Below, one piece after another: positions 57,502-64,000 of a DNA stretch of 64,000 nt. Each line of letters opens with the position of its first letter. Positions within the stretch are counted from its first letter, which is position 1. The notes under the pieces are model-generated. The model was not told where the DNA came from. It saw only the letters and a list, made by a program, of their open reading frames with translations, and ran no database searches. Position numbers and translations under genes: made by a program. Source of the stretch: Bacteroidota bacterium (GTDB lineage Bacteria > Bacteroidota > Bacteroidia > Chitinophagales > Saprospiraceae); NCBI GenBank assembly GCA_029557915.1, contig JAKQHS010000056.1, positions 1 to 64,000 of the forward strand. Direction: 5' to 3'.

Positions 57502-58155
57502 TCAGGGATGCAAGTCGTAACGATCCCCGGCATCCCCGGTTCCTGTAAATTCGTTTTCCACCAGGTAATCCATGGCCAGGCCCGCCAACACTTCAGCGGC
57601 CTGCTTCTTTTCTTCTAAAGTATATTTCAGCATGGCTGCAGCCCTGGCTTCGCCCAGGGTTTCGGCAAGGGCCTGGAGGACCTGGTATCCGGCCATGCCA
57701 TAATGTTCCATTTTTTGGCCGGAGGACAGGATCCCCGCGTCCCCGACGTAACCCACTTCCGTCGATTGAATGACTTCCGTTGTTTCTTTGATCAGCCCGT
57801 CCATGGCTTTACACCTGTTTTCAACAGGCCTGAGGTTGCTGGAAGAAAACAAAGCTTCCAGGCGGTTGATGTGTTTCCTCGTGCTGTCCAGGAGAATATA
57901 GAGGGTCTCCGCCAGTTTATGGGCATGCGCGTGACGGATCATTTTGGGAAATTGTTTTAGCAAGGCCTTTTCAGCCCAGTACATGTCAAAAAGCTGGCTC
58001 CGGTACAGTTTATAAAGGCCATGGGCTTTGGGACCTTGGGTCCTTGTGCCATGGGCACTTGTGCCTTCGGCAATGGTCGAATGAGCAGGAATGGCCAGGG
58101 GTAAAACCGAGGGAGGCTGGTTTGCACGGGCCTGCTGATGAGATGGATTTTTCAT
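57502..58155 (-). CDS. DUF892 (YciE/YciF) ferritin-like protein
   Basis: A 217-residue protein. After ~50 residues of low-complexity N-terminal extension (AHGTRTQGPKAHG type) comes a ferritin-like four-helix bundle with LYRSQLFDMYWAEKALLKQFPKM, RKHINRLEALFSSSNLRP and EHYGMAGYQVLQALAETLG. The helix pattern with Glu/His pairs fits the YciE/YciF ferroxidase family, induced by osmotic and envelope stress. The extension is unusual for the family. A -7 element TATATTTG lies at 58193-58200 (minus), 38 bp upstream. Confidence 0.86.
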   Translation of the reverse strand: MKNPSHQQARANQPPSVLPLAIPAHSTIAEGTSAHGTRTQGPKAHGLYKLYRSQLFDMYWAEKALLKQFPKMIRHAHAHKLAETLYILLDSTRKHINRLEALFSSSNLRPVENRCKAMDGLIKETTEVIQSTEVGYVGDAGILSSGQKMEHYGMAGYQVLQALAETLGEARAAAMLKYTLEEKKQAAEVLAGLAMDYLVENEFTGTGDAGDRYDLHP

Positions 58156-58192
58156 GATGAAGCTTTTAGAATTTAAAAATGAATGATCCCAA

Positions 58193-58200
58193 CAAATATA
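58193..58200 (-). promoter_or_regulatory. -7 promoter element of the DUF892 gene
   Basis: On the minus strand these eight bases read TATATTTG, matching TAnnTTTG, 37 bp upstream of the ATG at 58155. No -33 TTG at the standard spacing. Confidence 0.45.
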
Positions 58201-58299
58201 TTTTCAAGAAAGCTCCGGGCTTTTACAGGATTCAATAAAAACATTACACAATTCAACAGATGCCTGTTAAACTTATATTATCAAAATTTTAAATCTATT

Positions 58300-60093
58300 T
58301 CAGTGAGGCAGCAGGATGGTGAAGGCAGCTCCCTCGCCCGGGCGGCCCTCTGCGGTGATTTCCCCTCCATGGTTTTCCGCTATTTTTTTACAGATCGAAA
58401 GGCCGATGCCCGATCCCGTAAATTCGTCTCTCCCGTGGAGGCGGTGAAATAAATCGAAAATTTTCCGGGCATACTGTTGCTCAAATCCCATTCCATTGTC
58501 CGTCAGGGTCAGTTTGTAAAATTTTTTCACCGGCCCCGTATGGTGCTCCCGGTAAGGATCCGAAGGGACCTCAGAACAGGACAGATGGATCCTTGGCTTT
58601 ACTCCCAACCTCGAGAATTTTAACGAATTGCCTATCAGGTTGACAAACATTTGCTGGATTTGAAAGGGTATGACCTTCGCTTCCGGCAATGGGTCTGAGC
58701 TAAGCTCAGCCTGTTTATCTTCCAGGACCTGGGCCAACTCCTGCCGGGCATTCTCAAAAATCTGGTTCAGATCGGAAAGTTGAAATACTTTCTCTGTTTT
58801 GGTGGTCCTGGAATAAAGCAGGAGGTCATTGATCAGGGCCCGCATCCTGGACAATGCGGCAAGGATCCGGCTGAAATAACCCTGGCTGGTTTCCGAAATC
58901 CGGGCTTGCTCTGAGTCGATGATGCGGGAGACATAGGTTTGAATGATGCGCAGGGGCTCTTGCAAATCGTGGCTGGCAATATGATTGAAGGTGGCCAGTT
59001 CTTTATTGCTTTGCTCCAGTTCCAGGTTCCGTTCTTCCAGGGCCAGGCGGTTTAAATGCTGGTGCGTGATATCCCAGTGTATTCCGATCACCACCGGCCT
59101 GCGGTCCCCGTCGGTAAATAATTTGGCGATGGACCTGAAATAACGGAGCGACCCGTCTTTCCGGTAAATCCTGAAGTCAACGGACAAGGGATTTTGCGGC
59201 CCGCTGAACATCTCCCTTCTTGCCGCCTTGAGTTTATGCCTGTCTTCCGGATGGACAAATTCCAGGAATTTATCCAGGTTGGGTTCAAATTCAAAAGGCC
59301 GGTACCCGAGCAGGCGGTATTGATTGTCCGAAAAATCAAAAGCATTGGTTTGCAAGTGCCACTGCCAGCTGCTGAATTCACCGATTTCTTCGGCATGATT
59401 CATAGATTCATTGGCCAGCAATAGTTTTTCATTGTTCGCCTTTTCCAGCTTGAGGTCTTTATTGATCCGGAAATAAGCGAAGATAAAAACCAGCATGGAG
59501 AAGAGCATTACAAACAGGATATACAAGGGCGACAGGGAAATTTCACGTCCGTAAATATCCTGGTGAACTTTCAGGTGCATGGAGTCAAAATCAAGCATAT
59601 CCTTGATTTTTACCCGGATCCGTTCCATTTCCTTCACGCCCAGCATAAGGCTTTCTTTAAACCGGGCCTGGTCAGCAGCCAGCCCGGTATTCCACTCCAA
59701 TGTTCTGGCCATCAGGTCAAGGCAATGCCCGATCAACCGGGACAGGGTATCGAGGTGTTGGATCTGTTGCGAATTGTCTCCCGCCAGCAATTTCAGCGAC
59801 TGAAGCACAGGCCCTGTTTTAACCCCGGCATGCAGGTACGGCCGGATCAGCGAGGTGTCCCCGGTGAGGATAAAGGCGGCATGTCTGCTCTGTGCCTCTT
59901 CCAGCAAGGAGGATAGATGACCCAGTTCGGTCGCCGTTTTGCGGGATTGAACCACCAACCGGGAGGAATCGGTCAGGGCCGTGGTATACCGGTAAGAAAT
60001 GCCGGAAATAAATATGAGCAGAAAGAGTGTGGAAACAAAAATGATGTTAAGAAAAAAGGAGGAGGTAAACACCGAGCGGAGGTCCTGAAACAC
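58300..60093 (-). CDS. Membrane sensor histidine kinase (CHASE3-like, PAS, HisKA, HATPase)
   Basis: A 597-residue inner membrane kinase. Two membrane helices (~14-34 and ~188-208) flank a periplasmic helical domain of CHASE3 type (EEAQSRHAAFILTGDTSLI). A PAS domain with EEIGEFSSWQWHLQT and YRLLGYRPFEF follows, then HisKA with the phospho-acceptor in SHDLQEPLR (near residue 375) and an HATPase with NSLKFSRLG, DNGMGFEQQYA and GSGIGLSICKKI. SHDLQEP-type kinases phosphorylate stand-alone receivers, and such a receiver is encoded 10 bp upstream. Confidence 0.92.
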   Translation of the reverse strand: MFQDLRSVFTSSFFLNIIFVSTLFLLIFISGISYRYTTALTDSSRLVVQSRKTATELGHLSSLLEEAQSRHAAFILTGDTSLIRPYLHAGVKTGPVLQSLKLLAGDNSQQIQHLDTLSRLIGHCLDLMARTLEWNTGLAADQARFKESLMLGVKEMERIRVKIKDMLDFDSMHLKVHQDIYGREISLSPLYILFVMLFSMLVFIFAYFRINKDLKLEKANNEKLLLANESMNHAEEIGEFSSWQWHLQTNAFDFSDNQYRLLGYRPFEFEPNLDKFLEFVHPEDRHKLKAARREMFSGPQNPLSVDFRIYRKDGSLRYFRSIAKLFTDGDRRPVVIGIHWDITHQHLNRLALEERNLELEQSNKELATFNHIASHDLQEPLRIIQTYVSRIIDSEQARISETSQGYFSRILAALSRMRALINDLLLYSRTTKTEKVFQLSDLNQIFENARQELAQVLEDKQAELSSDPLPEAKVIPFQIQQMFVNLIGNSLKFSRLGVKPRIHLSCSEVPSDPYREHHTGPVKKFYKLTLTDNGMGFEQQYARKIFDLFHRLHGRDEFTGSGIGLSICKKIAENHGGEITAEGRPGEGAAFTILLPH

Positions 60094-60103
60094 CCTAATA
60101 CCG

Positions 60104-60550
60104 TTAAAAACTAAGTAAAAAATTTTCGCGGTTTAATCCTGAGGTATGGTATTGCCAGTTGATGGTGATCACTTTTTCCAGGATCCTTTTCAACTCATTG
60201 AAGTCATCCGGTTTCCGGATATAGACGTTTGCGCCTCTTACAAAGGTTTCCTCGATATCCTCCTCCGAAGCGGAGGTTGAATAAATGGCAACCGCAATGT
60301 TGCCGAATCGGGCGGAGCTTTTTAGTTCATGCAGGCATTCCATACCCGATTTCAACGGCATGTTGAGATCGAGGAAAATAACCTGGGGAAGCTTCACTTC
60401 CGGCCGGTTCAGGTATTCCATCAAAGACCTGCCGTCGCCCACGGTCCGGACTTCAGTTTTAAATTTAATTTCATTCAGGGCTTCCTGAAACAGGATCCGG
60501 TCGTCTTCGTCATCATCCGCAAGCAATACGGAAATCGGTAGGTTTTGCAT
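60104..60550 (-). CDS. Single-domain response regulator (Rcp1/CheY-like)
   Basis: A 148-residue receiver with the acidic cluster ADDDEDDRILF, phospho-acceptor Asp61 in IFLDLNMPLKSG, switch STSASEEDI and lysine YIRKPDDF. The variant LDLNMP and long alpha4 region are typical of the Rcp1-type partners of SHDLQEP kinases. It lies between the AraC-type gene and the kinase, with 9- and 10-bp gaps, so one operon. Confidence 0.93.
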   Translation of the reverse strand: MQNLPISVLLADDDEDDRILFQEALNEIKFKTEVRTVGDGRSLMEYLNRPEVKLPQVIFLDLNMPLKSGMECLHELKSSARFGNIAVAIYSTSASEEDIEETFVRGANVYIRKPDDFNELKRILEKVITINWQYHTSGLNRENFLLSF

Positions 60551-60559
60551 AAGAGGGGA

Positions 60560-61165
60560 TTAAAAGGCATTATCAACCGGATGTTCCGACAACTGTACGC
60601 CGTTCTGCCCAGGGGCGGCGACCGCCCTTTTTTTATTTATAATCCTTTGAAAAGCGGTCGGGGTCAGCCCGGTGGTATTTTTAAATTGGGTGCTGAAATG
60701 GGCCACGCTGCTGTAGTTGAGTTTCCAGGCAATTTCCGTGAAGGTCAGGGCCTGGGAGGCAATGAGATGTTTCGCCCTTTCCGTTTTTTGAAGAATAAGA
60801 TAATTTTCAATGGATGTGAAGGTGGATTCAGAAAACAGTTTGGACAAATACCCATATCCAAACCGAAGCCGCTCAGACAAATACACGGACACTTTACATC
60901 TGGCCAGTGAATCTTCGCGGTACACCAGTTCAATAATGGCATCCTTGATTTTCTGAATCAACACCGCCTTGGGGTTTTCCAGTATTTCAATCCCGTATTG
61001 GTCCAAACGGGCTCGTATAGCCTCCAGGACCTCATCCGGAACAAGTTCATGGAAGGTCAACTCACCCGGTCCCGGCACGGTATATGAAACCGGCAGGCCC
61101 TTCAACTCGTTTTCCAGGACTTTTTGAAAGAGGCTATTGACTTCAAATTTCAGATACAGGTTCAT
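60560..61165 (-). CDS. AraC-family transcriptional regulator
   Basis: A 201-residue regulator. The last ~100 residues hold two helix-turn-helix units (SERLRFGYGYLSKLFSESTF and LTFTEIAWKLNYSSVAHFST), ending FKNTTGLTPTAFQRI. The N-terminal ~90 residues are compact and lack a cupin signature. First gene of the AraC-regulator-kinase operon; it may control the neighbouring stress genes. Confidence 0.9.
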   Translation of the reverse strand: MNLYLKFEVNSLFQKVLENELKGLPVSYTVPGPGELTFHELVPDEVLEAIRARLDQYGIEILENPKAVLIQKIKDAIIELVYREDSLARCKVSVYLSERLRFGYGYLSKLFSESTFTSIENYLILQKTERAKHLIASQALTFTEIAWKLNYSSVAHFSTQFKNTTGLTPTAFQRIINKKRAVAAPGQNGVQLSEHPVDNAF

Positions 61166-61492
61166 GCTTCATGCATTTATTGGACCAACCCCTGTACTTT
61201 TTCACAGCCAGCTCTATCCAATAACGACAACATGGCCGGTCCTAATATGAAGCTTGCCCATTATTTCATCAAGCCGCCCCCGTTCGGGTCAGATCCGGAG
61301 GCAATATTTATTGAAACGTGACCGTTTTCAGGGGAATGGGGTCATACCGGTCCTTTTAATTTCCCGGTATCCAGGCGGTTAAGTACAGGGACGACCTGAA
61401 GATTGAAATCCTGTAATCTTTTTCCAATATTGTATAAATCCAATCACAAAGTCAGGTGGATCTTTGTTTTGTAAAATTAAAATCACAATTCC
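61166..61492. other. 327-bp intergenic region between divergent genes
   Basis: Separates the AraC-type gene (leftward) from the lmo0937-type gene (rightward). It should hold both promoters, but no clear TTG/TAnnTTTG pair, hairpin or repeat stands out by eye. Confidence 0.5.
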
Positions 61493-61648
61493 ATGGGAAA
61501 CCTGCATTTCCTCCTCGCGGCAATCCTCGTCATGGGCTGGCTGATCGGGTTCATCGGGTTCCGCGCCGGCAGCCTCATTCATATCCTGCTGGTCCTGGCA
61601 CTGATTACCGTCTTGTGGAGGATGATCCGGGGTAAACGGACGGTTTAA
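61493..61648 (+). CDS. lmo0937-family small membrane protein, 51 aa
   Basis: An ATG at 61493 opens a 51-codon frame encoding MGNLHFLLAAILVMGWLIGF, then FRAGSLIHILLVLALITVLW and a basic ending RMIRGKRTV. The two helices, glycine hinge and basic tail match the lmo0937 family (small hydrophobic stress proteins of Gram-positive and Bacteroidota genomes). It lies close to YtxH- and DUF892-type genes, which fits a shared stress role. Confidence 0.85.
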   Translation: MGNLHFLLAAILVMGWLIGFIGFRAGSLIHILLVLALITVLWRMIRGKRTV

Positions 61649-61836
61649 CCGTTTGGGCAGACCGGGTCACGGCCTTAGGCTCAGGCATCCAGCCCGACCG
61701 GATCAGGAGATGATGATTCCGGTTTCGAAAATAAGCCGGAATGCCGTAGATTGAGAAGGGAATGACTTCCTCGATATAAGTAGACCAACATTGGTCCGGA
61801 GAGTAAATCAATTTTGAAATTAAAAATCAAAAGATT

Positions 61837-62517
61837 ATGAACCGCCCATACTTCCTGATCTGGATCCTGATTCTTCCTTTATTGGTGTCCGGGTGCAAAT
61901 CCATGAGTAAATCGCAAAAAGGAGCCGTGATCGGCACGGCCGGTGGCGCCGCGGCCGGCGCAGTAGTCGGAAAACTTGCCGGCAATACCGTGCTGGGTGC
62001 CATTATTGGCGCTGCCGTCGGGGGCGTGGCCGGCGCCATCATCGGGCGCAAGATGGACAAGCAGGCGGAAGAAATCAAAGAAGAGATCCCGGATGCCAAA
62101 GTGGTCCGGGTGGGAGAAGGCATTGTAGTGGAATTCAACAATAAAATCCTGTTTGGTTTTGACCGTTCCGATCTAAGCCCCGAATCCCTTAAAACGATGA
62201 ACCAGCTCGTGGGGATCCTTAAAAAATACCCGGATACGAACATCGAGATCCAGGGGCATACGGACTCTAAAGGAGGCGCCAAATACAACCAGTCCCTGTC
62301 CATCCGGCGCGCCTCTTCCGTTTCAGCGCATTTATCCGAGCATGGGGTTTTGCCTGCCCGTCTCGCTCTGAAAGGCTTTGGAGAAAGCGCCCCTAAATAT
62401 TCCAACGACACGGAGGATGGGCGGGCCCAAAACAGGAGGGTCGAATTCCTGATTTATGCCAATGAAAAAATGATCGCCGATGCCAAAAAAGAAGCCGCCG
62501 AAAGCGGAGGAAAATAA
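61837..62517 (+). CDS. OmpA-family lipoprotein with glycine-zipper
   Basis: A 226-residue lipoprotein (lipobox LVSGC). Residues ~30-75 form a glycine-zipper membrane-associated segment (GTAGGAAAGAVVGKLAGNTV and a second similar block). The C-terminal OmpA peptidoglycan-binding domain has IEIQGHTDSKGGAKYNQSLS and the ending DGRAQNRRVEFLI, with the Asp and Arg that hold diaminopimelate. It would tie the outer membrane to peptidoglycan, as Pal-like proteins do. Confidence 0.92.
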   Translation: MNRPYFLIWILILPLLVSGCKSMSKSQKGAVIGTAGGAAAGAVVGKLAGNTVLGAIIGAAVGGVAGAIIGRKMDKQAEEIKEEIPDAKVVRVGEGIVVEFNNKILFGFDRSDLSPESLKTMNQLVGILKKYPDTNIEIQGHTDSKGGAKYNQSLSIRRASSVSAHLSEHGVLPARLALKGFGESAPKYSNDTEDGRAQNRRVEFLIYANEKMIADAKKEAAESGGK

Positions 62518-62559
62518 ACCCTGTAAACCGGTCTTGTTTGCCTTTCACACCATAGTAAA

Positions 62560-63435
62560 ATGAAAATAATCTTTCCTTTATTCTGGTTGCTGGCCATCGG
62601 GCCTTCTTCCTTTGGCCAGGTCCTCTCCGATTCCATCCGGATAGGGCCCCATTTCCGGTCGTTTCATTTTATTCAACCTTCGGCCAATGTTTCCGGTGCA
62701 AGCCTGGTATTTGTCCTGCATGGTTCCGGGGGCAATGGCCGCGCCCTGATGGAACGCACCCTGAACTTTATCGAAGAAATGAAAACGGAAAACGCCGTCC
62801 TGGTATACCCGGATGGATATAAAAATTACTGGAACGAATGCAGGAAAGAGGCCAGCTCCCTGGCCAATAAGGAAAATATTGATGAAGAAGGATTTTTCAG
62901 CGCCATGATCGCCTATTTTAAAGTCAGGTATGGCATCCACGACCGGAAGGTCTTTGCTGTAGGGACTTCGGGAGGCGGCCATATGTGTTATAAACTGGCG
63001 ATGACCCTGCCCGGCCATTTCCGGGCGATCACGGCCATCATTGCCAACCTGCCGGATGCCGGTAATATGGATTGCCTGGAAGCCGGTAAAGCCATCCCCG
63101 TAATGATTGTCAATGGCACCCACGATCCTACCAATCCTTACGCGGGTGGAATGATGCAGTCTGCGAATTTCAGGATGGGAATGGTCAGATCGACAGAGGC
63201 TTCCTTCCGATATTGGGCCGGACTGGCCGGATACCGGGGGGACCCCCTAAAGACCACCCTGCCGGACGCCGATCCGGAGGACGAAAAGACCATCGAAAGA
63301 TATACGTTTAAAGAAAAGGGCAAACCGGAGGTGGTCCTTCTCAAAGTTATTGGCGGCCGCCACGATTACCCCGGTGACATCGATGTGCACTGGGAAGCCT
63401 GGCAGTTTTTCAAGAGGCAGATAGAGGAGGATTGA
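62560..63435 (+). CDS. Secreted alpha/beta-hydrolase, PHB depolymerase/LpqC-like esterase
   Basis: A 291-residue exported protein (signal peptide ending SSFGQ). The oxyanion strand is LVFVLHGSGGNGRAL, the nucleophile serine lies in VGTSGGGHMCYKLA, an acidic residue in NGTHDPTNPY and the late histidine in IGGRHDYPG, so the catalytic triad can be placed. The family cleaves esters such as feruloyl or polyhydroxyalkanoate links. Substrate unknown. The gene ends in the degenerate right-edge repeat. Confidence 0.87.
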   Translation: MKIIFPLFWLLAIGPSSFGQVLSDSIRIGPHFRSFHFIQPSANVSGASLVFVLHGSGGNGRALMERTLNFIEEMKTENAVLVYPDGYKNYWNECRKEASSLANKENIDEEGFFSAMIAYFKVRYGIHDRKVFAVGTSGGGHMCYKLAMTLPGHFRAITAIIANLPDAGNMDCLEAGKAIPVMIVNGTHDPTNPYAGGMMQSANFRMGMVRSTEASFRYWAGLAGYRGDPLKTTLPDADPEDEKTIERYTFKEKGKPEVVLLKVIGGRHDYPGDIDVHWEAWQFFKRQIEED

Positions 63436-64000
63436 GGATTGAGGATTGAGGATTGAGGATTGAGGATTGAGGGGTGAGGATCAGCTTCCAAGTTAGAAGT
63501 TAGAAGCTAGAAGCTAGAAGCTAGAAGTTAGAAGTTAGGGCGTTTTGGCCTGGCAGTCTCGGAGGATTAGAAGCCCCTCCCCTAGCTTCCAGCTTCCATG
63601 CTCGAAGCTCGAAGCTCGAAGCTAGAAGATAGGGCGTTTTGGCCTGGCAGTTCCGGGAGGTTTAGTAGACCCTCCCCTAGCTCCCAGCTCCCAGCTTCCA
63701 AGTAGAAGCTCGAAGTTAGAAGTTAGAAGCCAGGGCATTGTAGCTTGGCAGTTCCGTGAGGTTTAGTAGACCCTCCCCTAGCTTCCAGTTTCCAAGCTCG
63801 AAGCTCGAAGCTCGAGACTAGAAGTTAGAAGTTAGAAGTTAGGGCGTTTTGGCCTGGCGGTTCCGTGAGATTTGTAGTTCCTCCCCCCAGCTTCCAGCTC
63901 CCAGCTTCCAAGTTAGAAGCTCGAAGTTAGAAGTTAGAAGTTAGGGCGTTTTGGACTGGCGGTTCCGTGAGGTTTGTAGTTCCTCCCCCTAGCTTCCAGC
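63436..64000. repeat. Right-edge array: GAGGATT units followed by five ~100-bp units
   Basis: It begins with a GAGGATT heptamer run (63427-63475). Then five ~100-bp units follow, each with GGGCGTTTTGGCCTGGC (or a variant) at 63538, 63632, 63733, 63842 and 63944 (spacings 94, 101, 109, 102). Between them lie GAAGTTAGAAGCTAG-type tracts and the complementary CTAGCTTCCAGCTTC, which could form hairpins. It runs off the window, so its full length is unknown. No coding potential. Confidence 0.88.

Noticed and set aside
63436-64000. CRISPR array at the right edge
   Set aside because: Units differ from each other, spacing is irregular and what lies between the anchors is itself repetitive rather than unique spacers.

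Overview
The window reads as a chromosomal segment of a Bacteroidota bacterium of moderate GC content, probably from the Saprospiria or a neighbouring class (the class is a guess). The evidence is a PorP/SprF-family type IX secretion (T9SS) protein at 40.5 kb, T9SS C-terminal sorting domains at 9.3 and 36.8 kb, many lipoproteins with a short lipobox, and promoters carrying the Bacteroidota -7 element TAnnTTTG. Genes are dense and mostly housekeeping or accessory metabolism. No phage, plasmid or CRISPR locus was seen. The only mobile DNA is a transposase fragment at the extreme left edge.

Layout. 0-0.1 kb: start of an IS3-type orfA. 0.15-6.7 kb: a minus-strand operon (ethanolamine permease, glutamine-synthetase-like ligase, iron alcohol dehydrogenase, class I amidotransferase, aldehyde dehydrogenase) that fits gamma-glutamylated ethanolamine catabolism; a 183-bp direct duplication lies inside it. 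6.8-11.1 kb: remains of a surface-polysaccharide locus (APS kinase, sulfotransferase, broken glycosyltransferase abutting an orphan T9SS tail, O-antigen ligase-like protein). 11.2-12.8 kb: tRNA with anticodon CAT, a tandem array copying its 5' end, and xerD. 13.1-18.8 kb: Ig-like lipoprotein, lptB, two related small lipoproteins (one with a hexanucleotide repeat coding part of its signal peptide), prmC, a flippase-like protein and cytidine deaminase. 18.8-22 kb: hemerythrin-like lipoprotein, ArsR/AHSA1 pair, small conserved genes. 22.2-28.6 kb: hybrid histidine kinase, single-domain response regulator, YaiO-like outer membrane protein, HEAT-repeat membrane protein and a GT2 synthase, apparently a phosphorelay-controlled synthase-dependent polysaccharide system. 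28.7-37 kb: nhaA, nitrilase, lipoproteins, a SoxC/SoxD-like sulfite dehydrogenase pair and a T9SS-exported DNRLRE protein. 37-50 kb: kdsB, LysM protein, cystathionine beta-synthase, PorP/SprF, patatin, M24 peptidase, a lipoprotein subclass B1 metallo-beta-lactamase, a VWA/AAA pair and membrane proteins. 51-64 kb: Mg2+ P-type ATPase, a 51-residue membrane protein set between two identical-armed palindromes, AI-2E-family transporter, a cluster of stress or envelope genes (YtxH, PA2169-type, DUF892, lmo0937-type, OmpA) with an AraC/response regulator/histidine kinase operon, an esterase, and a ~100-bp repeat array running off the right edge.

Microsatellite-like repeats of many unit lengths fill intergenic gaps and in at least two places run into coding sequence (a lipoprotein signal peptide and the PrmC C-terminus). 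The most interesting items are the gamma-glutamyl-ethanolamine operon, the phosphorelay/polysaccharide cluster, the B1 metallo-beta-lactamase, the repeat-built signal peptide, the tRNA-derived tandem array and the palindrome-flanked microprotein. Functions are assigned from recognisable motifs and gene context read by eye; no database search was run.
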